From contig NZ_CP091975.1 of NCBI RefSeq assembly GCF_029016285.1, forward strand, positions 992,001-1,056,000: a stretch of DNA of 64,000 nt, given 5' to 3'. Below, piece by piece: positions 27,822 through 36,524 of the stretch (position 1 is its first letter; each line of letters starts with the position of its first letter). Both the position numbers and the translations under genes were made by a program. Below the pieces are notes generated by a model that worked only from the letters and a program-made list of their open reading frames with translations, did not search any database and was not told the DNA's origin. This stretch comes from Vibrio sp. DW001. Its GTDB lineage: Bacteria > Pseudomonadota > Gammaproteobacteria > Enterobacterales > Vibrionaceae.

Positions 27822-28183
27822 TTGAATTAGCGGCTTATTCGGTAAAAGAGATAGCAACACAAGAAAAGTCTCGTTCAGCTGTTTATCTAGAATTAGAAAA
27901 TGGTTCAAAGCTATATGCTGGCATGGCATTATCTTCAGTGAACACAGGGGGAGACTATATTGATTTTGTTGCATGGTCATCTCAGCAAGCTGCTGAAGAA
28001 ACCGCGGCAGATATACTTGCGATTACCCCGGGTAATTTCAGACAACAATTATCTCGTGCACGCCGAGATTTACATAGTTTCATGCAAAATAAATGTGGGT
28101 TGGTTGACCTTTCTAATCCTTGCCGCTGTGAACGTAAAGCTTCTGGTTTTATGAAAGAAGGTTGGCTTGACCCCAATCAATGA
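27818..28183 (+). pseudogene. chimeric ORF ending in an ECF sigma-factor tail
   Basis: This 121-codon frame starts at GTG 27818. Its first half (MIELAAYSVKE ... DYIDFVAWSSQQAAEETA) resembles the two ends of a small ABM-type protein with the middle altered. Its second half (ITPGNFRQQLSRARRDLHSF, then CGLVDLSNPCRC) is the region-4 C-terminus of an ECF RNA-polymerase sigma factor. No sigma region 2 is present. The joining of two unrelated parts in one frame suggests a deletion fusion. A functional protein is unlikely. Confidence 0.5.
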
Positions 28184-28210
28184 AATTTTACCGGCACTCA
28201 TTTGAAAAAT

Positions 28211-28399
28211 ATGAAAAACAAGGCTGAATTAAAAACTCAACCACTGGATGAATTTGCAGATAATGCCTATGGGCAGTTATATCGCCAATATCCACTACAA
28301 GAACCTTTGGGAGGCACTGGAGAAGGGGTAGATCGTATCCTTACTCGGCTACTAGATAGTTCTGAATACCACCGTATTTTTGGGTTGTCTGGCTCTTGA
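28211..28399 (+). pseudogene. small unrecognised ORF in frame with the AlkC-like gene
   Basis: From ATG 28211 a 62-codon frame (MKNKAELKTQPLDEFADNAY ... YHRIFGLSG) ends at TGA 28397-28399. The same frame then stays open through SGQSKRNQNLPLPLAQLKQDV into the next gene. It has protein-like composition but no family I recognise. It may be a remnant or a separate small gene. The neighbouring fragments favour a remnant. Confidence 0.35.
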
Positions 28400-28462
28400 A
28401 GCGGACAGAGTAAACGTAACCAAAACTTACCATTGCCTTTAGCGCAATTGAAACAGGACGTT

Positions 28463-29581
28463 ATGAGTAACCTATTTAAAGACATATATTCAGCATCATT
28501 TTATAACACGTTTTCTGAGACCTTAGCGCTTACCATTCCTCTTTTTGATAAAGATGAATTTATACAGTTGATATTCAGCGATGAATTCGCTGGTTATGAA
28601 TTGAAGCAAAGGATGACTCACACGGCTAAGGTATTGCACCATTTTCTTTCTGATGATTTTGTTGAGTCTAGCTCGACGCTAAAACAATTGATCGAGAATT
28701 TACGTGCCGCGGGTATGAAGGAAGAAAGCATTGAATATATGTTTTTGCCTGAATACATTTCGATGTATGGACTCGATAATTATGAGCATGCTATTTCAGC
28801 GTTTGAAGTGGTCACTCAATTTACTAGTTGCGAATTCGCAGTACGACCTTTCATCATTAAATATGAAGAGCAGATGCTTGCGCAGATGTTGCAATGGACC
28901 GTACACGAAAATAATATGGTGAGAAGGTTAGCGAGTGAAGGCTCGAGGCCTAGGTTGCCTTGGGCGATGGCTCTGCCTAGCTTTAAAATCGATCCAGCGC
29001 CAATATTATCAATCCTAAGAAATCTAAAGAATGATCCATGTGACATCGTCAGGCGCAGTGTGGCGAATAATCTTAACGATATTTCTAAAGATAATGCGAC
29101 GACAGTGATTCAGTTGGCTAGAGAATGGCATGGTCAAAACAAACCCATAGACGCCCTCATTAAGCATGCTTGCAGAACTATGTTGAAGCAAGGTGTGCCA
29201 GAGGTTCTTGAATTGTTTGGGTTTGATAGCCGGGATATCGAATTGTCTAATTTTAAGATATTGACACCCACCGTTTATATTGGTGACCAGTTGGCATTCT
29301 CTTTTACTATTGTGAATACGGGCAAAAAGACCCAAATGTTAAGGCTTGAGTATGGGCTCTATTATAAGAAGAATAATGGTGAGCTTTCTAAAAAAGTGTT
29401 CAAAATTAGTGAGCGAGAAGTCGAGCCTAACCGTATGTACGAGATAAAAAGAAAGCAAAACTTTAAAATCATAACGACGAGAAAGTTCTACACTGGTGCT
29501 CATGAACTATCGATTATTTTTAATGGTCAAGAAAGCAACAGGTTATCGTTTGATTTATTAATGCCAAATGTTGAGACCTGA
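28463..29581 (+). CDS. AlkC-family HEAT-repeat DNA alkylation repair protein
   Basis: The protein has 372 residues from ATG 28463, which follows CAGGACGTT. An earlier TTG adds ten residues unlike the family. The N-terminal about 245 residues form alkylation-repair HEAT repeats, with family hallmarks VRRLASEGSRPRLPWA and VRRSVANNLNDISKDNA. The last about 110 residues (from TPTVYIGDQLAFSFTIVNTG) form an Ig-like beta domain, as known in part of the AlkC family. Such enzymes excise N3-alkylated bases without base flipping. It is one of three alkylation-repair genes here, and Ada control is possible. Confidence 0.9.
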   Translation: MSNLFKDIYSASFYNTFSETLALTIPLFDKDEFIQLIFSDEFAGYELKQRMTHTAKVLHHFLSDDFVESSSTLKQLIENLRAAGMKEESIEYMFLPEYISMYGLDNYEHAISAFEVVTQFTSCEFAVRPFIIKYEEQMLAQMLQWTVHENNMVRRLASEGSRPRLPWAMALPSFKIDPAPILSILRNLKNDPCDIVRRSVANNLNDISKDNATTVIQLAREWHGQNKPIDALIKHACRTMLKQGVPEVLELFGFDSRDIELSNFKILTPTVYIGDQLAFSFTIVNTGKKTQMLRLEYGLYYKKNNGELSKKVFKISEREVEPNRMYEIKRKQNFKIITTRKFYTGAHELSIIFNGQESNRLSFDLLMPNVET

Positions 29582-29593
29582 TAAGTGACATAA

Positions 29594-29651
29594 AAGCGAT
29601 ATACACCTTAGGTTCTTACACCTTAGATTCTGAAGTGTATGTCGGCGTTAT
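29594..29651. repeat. palindromic intergenic repeat, family A, extended copy
   Basis: GCGATATACACCTTAGGTTC, a partly repeated ACACCTTAGATTC and GAAGTGTATGTCGGCGTTAT form a longer version of the family A hairpin. The inner CACCTTAG is duplicated. It lies between the AlkC-like gene and the HutD gene. Confidence 0.6.
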
Positions 29652-29677
29652 AGCCATTCAAAATAAAGAGATATTTG

Positions 29678-30286
29678 ATGCCTAATTTCCAAGTAATTAT
29701 GAAGAGCGAATACAAATGTATGCCATGGAAAAATGGCCTTGGTAAAACATTTGAGATCCAACGTAGTGACGATCAAAACGGGTTACGCTTTCGAATTAGC
29801 CAAGCGCGTGTCATAGACAATGGGTTATTTTCGGATTTTAGCGGGTTACATCGCACTTTGGTTCTCTTGTCTGGTAATGGCATGACACTGGAGCATAAGA
29901 GTCAATCCCACAACCATTCTTATACATTGAATAACCCGTTAGATATCGCGCGTTTCTCTGGTGGTGACAAAACCTACGCCACATTAAAAAATGAGGCGAT
30001 TGAAGACCTCAACATTATGGTTCGAGAGGTGGACACACAAGCTAAGGTTTCTGCCGTTACTTCTGGGCAACTGTTGATGCTATCCGACTCGGATGACCAT
30101 GTATTTAGTGCGTTTTATGCTAATAACGCTTGTACGATCTATCCGAATGTCAACACGGTAGAAACACAATCTATTCATCTACCAGCAGGCAGCTTACTTT
30201 GTTTAAGAGATGATGAAGTCTTGTTGGAAAGAGGTTTTTTGGTCACAGATGGCAACGGCGTACTTATCGAAATATCAGGGAAATAA
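29678..30286 (+). CDS. HutD/Ves-family cupin protein
   Basis: The protein has 202 residues from ATG 29678; the TTG just before is not needed. It has the HutD/Ves pattern: MPWKNGLGKTFEI near the start, then RISQARVIDNGLFSDFSGLHRTLVLLSG and PLDIARFSGGD. The family is a bicupin associated with histidine utilisation (HutD) or cold/stress growth (Ves). There are no hut genes nearby, so Ves-like is as likely. AAAGAGA lies ahead of the start. The exact biochemical role is unknown. Confidence 0.85.
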   Translation: MPNFQVIMKSEYKCMPWKNGLGKTFEIQRSDDQNGLRFRISQARVIDNGLFSDFSGLHRTLVLLSGNGMTLEHKSQSHNHSYTLNNPLDIARFSGGDKTYATLKNEAIEDLNIMVREVDTQAKVSAVTSGQLLMLSDSDDHVFSAFYANNACTIYPNVNTVETQSIHLPAGSLLCLRDDEVLLERGFLVTDGNGVLIEISGK

Positions 30287-30326
30287 GACGCTCCCAACCG
30301 TCACCACTCCTCGTATTAAAATGTAT

Positions 30327-30866
30327 TTACTCTTTCTGCAATAAAGCGCTTTGACAAGACTTTAATAGCTGTTCCGATAAGGCTTCATCATTTATCGCCC
30401 GAGAAATTGCCAACCCTCCAATCAACAAGACCGCTTTTTGTAAAGCTTGGGCCATATCTTGTTGTCCATCATGTTGAGTAAAACGGTGAACAAACCCTTT
30501 AAAAACTTGAGTATAAGCATCACGTACTTGCTCATCTCTTTGAGTAATATCAGTTGTTAGAAACGCCAAGGGGCAGCGTGGTTCTCCCCCTTTGTTATGA
30601 TCTTGACTCAAGTAGGTAAGAATCAACTTCTCTGGATCACTTGCCGCGAATGAGTTGGCTATCCCTTTCGCTGAATTGACAATAGATTGAGCGTATAGCT
30701 CTGATTTAGAGTTAAAGTGGTTATAAAAAGCACCTCGCGTTAACTGTGCGTCAGCCATCACTTCGTTAATACTCACTTGAGCATAACCATTTAAAGCAAA
30801 TAATTTAGCCGCACTCGATAAAATACGCTGCTTTGTTAGGTGTTTATGTTCGACCAGCCATGCCAT
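30327..30866 (-). CDS. TetR-family repressor next to a GST gene
   Basis: The protein has 179 residues from ATG 30866 (MAWLVEHKHLTKQRIL), with GAGA upstream. The longer frame overlaps the operator and is rejected. The helix-turn-helix is at about 15-55 (FALNGYAQVSINEVMADA, then AFYNHFNSKSELY). The ligand-binding C-terminal domain is of the TetR_C type. It is divergent from the glutathione-S-transferase gene with a palindromic operator between them, so it probably represses both itself and that gene until an electrophile or xenobiotic binds. Confidence 0.9.
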   Translation of the reverse strand: MAWLVEHKHLTKQRILSSAAKLFALNGYAQVSINEVMADAQLTRGAFYNHFNSKSELYAQSIVNSAKGIANSFAASDPEKLILTYLSQDHNKGGEPRCPLAFLTTDITQRDEQVRDAYTQVFKGFVHRFTQHDGQQDMAQALQKAVLLIGGLAISRAINDEALSEQLLKSCQSALLQKE

Positions 30867-30909
30867 ATTGTGTGTCTCATAGAAAAACAACAGTTTGCCA
30901 CAAACATGA

Positions 30910-30929
30910 AATATGTTCTTGAACATATT
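30910..30929. promoter_or_regulatory. palindromic operator between tetR-like and GST genes
   Basis: AATATGTTC, TT and GAACATATT form a perfect inverted repeat of 9-bp arms, 44 bases before the regulator start and 47 before the GST start. Its size and placement fit a TetR dimer site. Confidence 0.7.
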
Positions 30930-30976
30930 GTGATGCGAAATATGATGAGATTACTTTCATTCAGGAGAGAAATACA

Positions 30977-31618
30977 ATGGAAAACAGTCTTCATATCTTT
31001 GGTCCACAATTTAGCACTTTTGTTCGTACGGTAATGCTGTGTTGTGAAGAGAAAGGAATTGAGTATAGCGTTGGCTTGTCGTCAGCAGGTATAAGTATAG
31101 AACTCAAAAGTGAAGCACATTTTGCTTTACACCCATTTGGTAAGTTTCCGGTTCTAATTCATGGAAAAAATAGAGTATTTGAAACGCCTAGCATTTGCCG
31201 ATACTTAGACACCGAATTTGAAGGAACAGAACTTCAGCCCAAAGATACGACGAAAAAAATATTGGTTGATCAATGGAGCACGGCTATTGCCATATATGTA
31301 GATAAAATCTTAATCAGAGATTACCTTTTGGAGTTTGCTTTCCCTAAAGGAAAAGACGGTACGATAAGAAGAGAAGTAATAGCCGAAGTCGAACCTAGAG
31401 TAATTCAGGCTTTAAAAGATCTAGAACCACTTCTGACAGAATGTGATTTTATTTGTGGGGAACACTATAGTATGGCTGACGCCTTACTAACGCCAATGCT
31501 AGATTATCTTTATACCATGCCGATTAAAGACCATTTATTTCAATCAGTGCCAAAGCTAAAAAACTATATTATACGAATGCAACAAAGACCCTCCGGGATA
31601 AAAGTGCTCACTCATTAG
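30977..31618 (+). CDS. glutathione S-transferase
   Basis: The 213 residues comprise a thioredoxin-like N-terminal domain (LHIFGPQFSTFVRTVMLCCEE, then HPFGKFPVLIHG and the glutathione-binding FETPSICRYLD) and an alpha-helical C-terminal domain with YSMADALLTPML. It catalyses glutathione conjugation or a related reaction in the cytosol; the substrate is unknown. AGGAGAG precedes ATG 30977. It is probably controlled by the divergent TetR-type regulator. Confidence 0.92.
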   Translation: MENSLHIFGPQFSTFVRTVMLCCEEKGIEYSVGLSSAGISIELKSEAHFALHPFGKFPVLIHGKNRVFETPSICRYLDTEFEGTELQPKDTTKKILVDQWSTAIAIYVDKILIRDYLLEFAFPKGKDGTIRREVIAEVEPRVIQALKDLEPLLTECDFICGEHYSMADALLTPMLDYLYTMPIKDHLFQSVPKLKNYIIRMQQRPSGIKVLTH

Positions 31619-31741
31619 GTTAGGTAAAATAGGCAAAGGACGGCAGTTTTTTGCTCTCTCTTAAACGGCCTAGCATAATCCCTTTGTCTGATTAATCGGG
31701 TATTAGGCTTCACTCAACATGTAAAGTTAGGTGCAAGCGAT

Positions 31742-32089
31742 ATGGATAACCTAAAAAGACCCATCAATGTTCATCAGCAATATCATTCACATGTATATTT
31801 TGACAAAGATACATTGCATTTTGCATCTGAGTTATGTGCTACAACAGGAAAAAGGTTTGGCTTACATGTTGGTCGAGTCCATCAAAAGCCTGTGGGTCCT
31901 CATACGAAATGGAGTTGCCAAATTCTATTTAGTAATGAAGATTTTGACGCCGTTATACCTTGGTTAGATAATCACCGCGGCAACTTAAGCGTTCTTGTCC
32001 ATGGTTCAACAGGTGATGCCTTAGCTGACCATACAATCAATGCATACTGGTTGGGAGACGTTGTGGAGTTAGACCTGCGTGGTTTCTAA
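31742..32089 (+). CDS. DOPA 4,5-dioxygenase-like protein
   Basis: The 115 residues match the small aromatic-ring-opening DOPA dioxygenase family: YHSHVYFD near the start, GRVHQKPVGPHTKWSCQILF, and HGSTGDALADHT near the end. The conserved histidines (YHSH, LHVGRVH, GPH, VHG) suggest metal binding. It may cleave catechol-type rings. Many bacterial members have no proven substrate. It stands alone between the GST gene and a minus-strand LysR gene. Confidence 0.87.
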   Translation: MDNLKRPINVHQQYHSHVYFDKDTLHFASELCATTGKRFGLHVGRVHQKPVGPHTKWSCQILFSNEDFDAVIPWLDNHRGNLSVLVHGSTGDALADHTINAYWLGDVVELDLRGF

Positions 32090-32130
32090 GTTTAGAATCT
32101 AACAAAGGATGACTGTCACGGTACTCGTGA

Positions 32131-33042
32131 TTAACATGTTGGAGAATAGCCCAACCTACGATTCGCGCTAGATAATAGCAGTTCATATAATGCACGTGCA
32201 GCAGGGCCTGATTCTTCACCTTTGGGTAAAGTAATATGGGTAGGAACTTGGTAACGGTTGGCATTTTCGAGGGATAAGGTGACGATTTTATTGGCATCTA
32301 GCGTATCAACGATATGTTGAGGGAGACGGCAAAATCCAACGCCATCTAAGACAGCCTGTAGGGCATGGTCAAAATTGTCTACTGTTAATCTTTGTTGAGA
32401 TTTTAACCAGCCAACTTCACGACTTTTTTCATCTGACACTTCTCCAAGATCTCTTATTACTACTTGAGTTTCTGTCTTTAGATCCGACAAGCATAATGTT
32501 TTTTTATTTGCTAATGAGTGATTACTTGCCACCACAGGAACCATTATGGTTGTACCAAACACTTCTGCAGGGAAATTGGTAATAGGGATATTGATGATTG
32601 CTATATCCGCTTTTTTGGCAAGTACCGTTTCTGTGGTACTGGACAGAGACGTTTCGATTAACTGAACAGAGGTAGCGCCGTTTTGGCTGTAGAACTCTCG
32701 AAGTGAAGGAAATATCCATTGTCTATTGCATAGGTGGTCAATCGCAATTGTAATTTCAGTTTCAACCCCTTTAGACAATTGTTGACTTATTACTTCTAGT
32801 TGCTGGGCTTGTTCGAGCATAGAGTTCGCTCGCCTCAGAATGGATTTCCCCTCATTCGTTAATACAGCTCTTCGACCTTTAACTTCTACTAATGTTAAAC
32901 CGAGTCGCTCTTCTAACTTTCGTATCGCATAAATCAAGGTTGTATGACTTTTATTCAGGTCATTTGCAGCTGACTGGATACTCCCTGCGCGATCGACTGC
33001 TTGCAGTGTCGCCCATTGTTCTAGTGTTGTCTTAAGTCTCAT
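32131..33042 (-). CDS. LysR-family regulator, divergent to ydhR-like gene
   Basis: The protein has 303 residues from ATG 33042 (MRLKTTLEQW). A longer frame adds 32 hydrophobic residues not seen in LysR proteins. The helix-turn-helix is AGSIQSAANDLNKSHTTLIYA. A substrate-binding domain follows at about 90-295. It is divergent from the YdhR-type gene at 33187, so that gene is its likely target. TTTGCCTACAGTTTGTAGCG at about 33051 contains an inverted CTACA/TGTAG pair, a possible LysR site. Confidence 0.9.
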   Translation of the reverse strand: MRLKTTLEQWATLQAVDRAGSIQSAANDLNKSHTTLIYAIRKLEERLGLTLVEVKGRRAVLTNEGKSILRRANSMLEQAQQLEVISQQLSKGVETEITIAIDHLCNRQWIFPSLREFYSQNGATSVQLIETSLSSTTETVLAKKADIAIINIPITNFPAEVFGTTIMVPVVASNHSLANKKTLCLSDLKTETQVVIRDLGEVSDEKSREVGWLKSQQRLTVDNFDHALQAVLDGVGFCRLPQHIVDTLDANKIVTLSLENANRYQVPTHITLPKGEESGPAARALYELLLSSANRRLGYSPTC

Positions 33043-33186
33043 TGGTCTAATTTGCCTACAGTTTGTAGCGAAATTATGAACTTTTATGTAGAAATAATAA
33101 AGATATATTGTCAACAGTAAATGAGTAGTCGTCATCAATATGCTGGCTATTTTGAGAATGTTTATTGAACAAATTGGAGAATTACT

Positions 33187-33492
33187 ATGCGTAAATTGCT
33201 ACAAGTAGATTTTAGCTACAATGGCCCTTTTGCAGAAGACATGTCGAAAGCGATGGTAGATTTAGCAGAGTCTATCAACCAAGAGTCAGGAATGATTTGG
33301 AAGATCTGGACTGAGAGTGAGAAAAGTCAATTAGGTGGTGGTATTTACCTTTTTGAAAATGAAACACTTGCCAAAAATTATATGGAAATGCATTCGGCTC
33401 GTTTAGAGAAGATGGGTGTCACGAAAATTAGGGGGATAATTTTTGATGTGAATGAATCACTTACCTATATCAACAATGGTCCGACAAATTAA
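33187..33492 (+). CDS. YdhR-family putative monooxygenase
   Basis: The 101 residues have the YdhR fold pattern (LLQVDFSYNGPFAEDMSKAM, IWKIWTESEKSQLGGGIYLF, HSARLEKMGVTKIRGIIFDV). YdhR proteins are dimeric ferredoxin-like proteins related to small monooxygenases acting on aromatic compounds, without a proven substrate. GGAG lies seven bases before ATG 33187. It is divergent from a LysR gene that probably controls it. Confidence 0.9.
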   Translation: MRKLLQVDFSYNGPFAEDMSKAMVDLAESINQESGMIWKIWTESEKSQLGGGIYLFENETLAKNYMEMHSARLEKMGVTKIRGIIFDVNESLTYINNGPTN

Positions 33493-33613
33493 ATTGGTTG
33501 GGTGAGCTTTGTGCTATCTGAAGATTAAAAATAGATGGTATTGCTATTGCTTTACCTATTAAGAACATCAATACATACTAGCTTTAATTGATGGTAAAAA
33601 TGGATGTATTAAG

Positions 33614-34543
33614 ATGAAGATTGGCATAATTGGAATGGGTGATATTGCACAAAAAGCATATCTGCCAGTTTTGGCGCAAAAGCCTAGTATTGAACTGGTG
33701 TTTTGTACAAGAAACTCGAAGGTATTGTCTTCTTTAGCGAGTAAATATCGAGTCACTGAGTATTGCACAGATTATAAAGAATTGATTCGATTTAACGTTG
33801 ACGCTGTGATGATTCACGCTTCAACGGTCGTTCATCCAGAGATAGCGCAATTTTTTTTAAAGCAAGGTGTTGCTACCTTTGTCGACAAGCCATTGGCCAA
33901 TAGTGTTGAGCAGTGTGAGAAACTTTATGATATTGCGGAGCAAAAAGCTCAACCTCTCTACATTGGATTTAATCGGCGCCATATCCCCCTCTATAATCAG
34001 CATTTAAATGGCATACAGCATAATTCTAATCATGAACAATTATCGTCACTACGTTGGGAAAAAAATCGATATAATCAGTTAGGGAATATAAGGGACTTTA
34101 TATTTGATGATTTTATTCACCCTTTAGATAGTATTAATTTGAATGCAAAAGCTGATCTTTTTGATGCTTATGTGACTTATCAATCTCAGGATGGTTTATT
34201 GGCCCGACTGGATATTCAGTGGCAGCAAAATGGAATATTGCTGCATGCATCAATGAACAGGCAACACGGAACGACGAACGAAATAGTGACGGCAAACTAT
34301 GCAGGGAAATCGTATAGATTTGATTCTTTCTATCAAGGCTGTGTATGGCAAGAAAACACGCAAACGAAACTTACTCTCAAAGATTGGACACCAATGTTAA
34401 CCAGTAAAGGTTTTGAGGCGATGATAGACGATTGGGTGCAAGTGGTAGAAAAGGGTAAGTTGGACAGCAAAATAGTATCAAGAAATATTGCATCGCATCA
34501 GTTGGCTGATTGCTTATGCCAAAAAATCACATCTCAAATTTAG
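33614..34543 (+). CDS. Gfo/Idh/MocA-family oxidoreductase
   Basis: The protein has 309 residues. The N-terminal Rossmann fold shows GIIGMGDIAQKAYLPVLAQ, then VDAVMIHASTVVHPEIA and the EKP-like motif in FVDKPLANS. The C-terminal substrate domain contains FDDFIHPLDSI. The usual EKP is DKP here. It oxidises or reduces a sugar or related substrate with NAD(P); the substrate is unknown. It stands alone, about 120 bases after the YdhR gene. Confidence 0.9.
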   Translation: MKIGIIGMGDIAQKAYLPVLAQKPSIELVFCTRNSKVLSSLASKYRVTEYCTDYKELIRFNVDAVMIHASTVVHPEIAQFFLKQGVATFVDKPLANSVEQCEKLYDIAEQKAQPLYIGFNRRHIPLYNQHLNGIQHNSNHEQLSSLRWEKNRYNQLGNIRDFIFDDFIHPLDSINLNAKADLFDAYVTYQSQDGLLARLDIQWQQNGILLHASMNRQHGTTNEIVTANYAGKSYRFDSFYQGCVWQENTQTKLTLKDWTPMLTSKGFEAMIDDWVQVVEKGKLDSKIVSRNIASHQLADCLCQKITSQI

Positions 34544-34746
34544 AGATATTTAAAGGCAAACTTACGCTAAGTTAGTCGTGATTACGCTGAAAAGAGACTA
34601 TGATAAAAATACTGATTATGGGGCATGTATTGGTGTTTATTACGTGTCATAAATACGAAAAATTAGCATGAAATAATGTCAGCATGTTATTGCTGGAACT
34701 TTAACGATGTGACTGCGAATGTGTCGTTGAATAGAAGGAATTGTAT

Positions 34747-35535
34747 ATGAGAATAACGCATTCGCTACTCGGCATTTTTTTGAGCCTAGCTTACGTTTCT
34801 TATAGTCTAGCAGCCCCTGTTACGCTTCGGCTCGCCTATTCATATATTGAGTCCTATCCATTCCAATTAGGTAATGGTCATGAGGTCTTCGACCCTCCTG
34901 GTTTGGCATTAGATGTAATCAATCAGTCTGTTAATAATCTTGGTATAAAGGTTGAATTTGTTCGTCTGCCAGGCAAAAGGGTATTGGAGTACATTAAAGA
35001 AGGAAAAGTAGATGGTGGTTTTATTTTCTCCTACAACGCTCAGCGCGCGCTATACGCTCGCTACCCTATGGTCGACGATATTCCCGATAGCAGCAAACGA
35101 ATTGCGACCTTAGAGTATTACTTTTATAAACTAGAAGACCAGCCATTTGATTGGGATGGAACAAGTCTGATTGACTCGAATAATAAGGTTGTTGGGGCTC
35201 ATTTAGGGTTCTCAATTGTTAAAGAATTGAAGTCCAAAAACATCAGGGTGGATGAAGTAAGAACCACGCCACAATTGTTAGATATGTTGTGCAATAACCG
35301 AATTTCTGCCATTGCAATCCAAGACAACATGATTAAGACGCTTCTCGAAAATAAACGTTGGTCTAATGTCGAGAAAGTGATGCCCGCCATTATAAAAAAA
35401 GACTATTACTTAGTGCTAAGTAGCCAATTTGTTCAACTCGAGCCTGATTTGGCTGAATTGATTTGGAATTCTATTGGAGATACGAGAGATGAGGTCATGT
35501 CTCAATCTATGGGTAAGTACCTTAACCAAGAGTAG
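34747..35535 (+). CDS. periplasmic solute-binding protein (SBP family 3-like)
   Basis: The protein has 262 residues from ATG 34747, seven bases after AAGGA; the TTG just upstream is rejected. The signal peptide is about 1-22 (cleaved after SLA). A type II periplasmic binding fold follows, with an early LRLAYSYIESYPFQLGNG, PGLALDVINQ and IKEGKVDGGFIFSYN. No permease or ATPase adjoins it, so it may act as a stand-alone sensor or with a remote transporter. Related Vibrio orphans are common. Confidence 0.83.
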   Translation: MRITHSLLGIFLSLAYVSYSLAAPVTLRLAYSYIESYPFQLGNGHEVFDPPGLALDVINQSVNNLGIKVEFVRLPGKRVLEYIKEGKVDGGFIFSYNAQRALYARYPMVDDIPDSSKRIATLEYYFYKLEDQPFDWDGTSLIDSNNKVVGAHLGFSIVKELKSKNIRVDEVRTTPQLLDMLCNNRISAIAIQDNMIKTLLENKRWSNVEKVMPAIIKKDYYLVLSSQFVQLEPDLAELIWNSIGDTRDEVMSQSMGKYLNQE

Positions 35536-35564
35536 AGCCGGGCAATGCGAAGATACACGAAAGA

Positions 35565-35595
35565 AAACGTCTAAAACCGAGACTATTGGCATCCG
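35565..35595. repeat. partial repeat of family B
   Basis: AAAACGTCTAAAACCGAGAC followed by TATTGGCATCCG matches the right end of the family B elements at 18350 and 49827. The left part is absent or changed. Confidence 0.4.
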
Positions 35596-35686
35596 GTGAC
35601 AAATAAGTCCCTCATTTCACGCAAACATGGCAAATTGATGACCTATCTCGTCTGGAAGTTTGATATACATGCCTGAATGTTGACAG

Positions 35687-35718
35687 GGAGAAAGGGATGT
35701 CAACTTTCTCCTTTTTTT
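35687..35718 (+). terminator. intrinsic terminator
   Basis: GGAGAAA and TTTCTCC form a stem with a following T-run, about 150 bases after the solute-binding-protein gene and 39 bases before the small lipoprotein gene. It probably ends the upstream transcript. Confidence 0.7.
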
Positions 35719-35756
35719 GTATGATACAAAGCAATACAAACGTTGAGGTAAATAAA

Positions 35757-35891
35757 ATGAAAGCATCACTTATTGCTGTTGTAATTACGTTCTTCCTTAT
35801 TGGATGTTCGAATACATGGGATGGTGTAAAAGAAGATTCATCTACAATTTGGAATGATACTAAAGAGACGATACACGAAGCTACAGAATAA
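35757..35891 (+). CDS. entericidin-like small lipoprotein
   Basis: The 44 residues from ATG 35757, after GAGGTAAATAAA, begin MKASLIAVVITFFLIGC. The signal ends in a lipobox (LIGC), leaving about 28 mature residues with a CSNTWDGVKEDSSTIWND pattern typical of entericidin A/B-type lipoproteins. Entericidins form a toxin-antidote-like pair in E. coli, but only one member is present here. A longer in-frame reading overlaps the terminator and is rejected. Confidence 0.78.
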   Translation: MKASLIAVVITFFLIGCSNTWDGVKEDSSTIWNDTKETIHEATE

Positions 35892-35961
35892 TAGAGAGAG
35901 CATAAGCCAATTTAACGAACATGCTATTATTCAAAATATTATGTGATAAAGAGAGATCGCA

Positions 35962-36342
35962 GTGTCGAAAAGTACAGCAACATATTGGAACGTGCTCGCC
36001 ACTGAAAACAGCAATCGGTGGGAGTCTATAGAAGGTAGCTCCGGAATGTTGGAGCAACTTACCCTTGCTCACGATGAGACGACAGGTGATTATACGCGGC
36101 TAACCCGCTTTAAAGCTGGCGCAGACACAAAAGAATTTGGTGGTAAATCTCATGAATACCCCGAGGAAATATATATTATTTCAGGTCGGCTTTATGATGC
36201 TGCTTTTCAGCAATGGCTAGAAGCCGGACACTTTGCAAGTCGCCCTCCTGGTGAAGTGCATGGGCCGTTCCTTTGTGAGGAAGATTGCTTAGTTATGGAA
36301 GTTTCATTTCCAAGCCAAAGTGTCTCTATCACAGGACAATAA
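35962..36342 (+). CDS. cupin-domain protein
   Basis: This 126-residue protein has a GTG start after AGAGAG. The cupin motif is visible as KSHEYPEEIYIISGRLYDAA, then GHFASRPPGEVHGPFLCEE, which supplies the histidine/glutamate metal set (H, E, E and H). It resembles ChrR-type or other anti-sigma-like single cupins. The substrate is unknown. It stands alone 70 bases after the small lipoprotein gene. Confidence 0.8.
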   Translation: MSKSTATYWNVLATENSNRWESIEGSSGMLEQLTLAHDETTGDYTRLTRFKAGADTKEFGGKSHEYPEEIYIISGRLYDAAFQQWLEAGHFASRPPGEVHGPFLCEEDCLVMEVSFPSQSVSITGQ

Positions 36343-36524
36343 CCTTAATCACAACAATCAATAAATCATAGATTATGGAGATCCATTCTGTATTACCGTC
36401 GTGATAAGGCAAATAGGTACTATTTTGCCACGATACTTTCACTCTGCGTGAAAGATGAAACAATGGTATTGTTTGGTTTCACTATGACCCCCCATTATCT
36501 ACGGACACATACGAGATATTATTT

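Noticed and set aside
28397..28399. In-frame TGA before the AlkC-like gene considered as selenocysteine or readthrough
   Set aside because: No SECIS-like structure, a good start and ribosome-binding site lie downstream, and the upstream frame is not part of the family.
35697..35756. Longer start for the entericidin-like protein
   Set aside because: It would place a T-rich terminator in the coding region; ATG 35757 has a good ribosome-binding site and a normal lipoprotein signal.
35757..35891. Entericidin toxin-antidote pair
   Set aside because: Only one small lipoprotein is present; no second member was found on either side.
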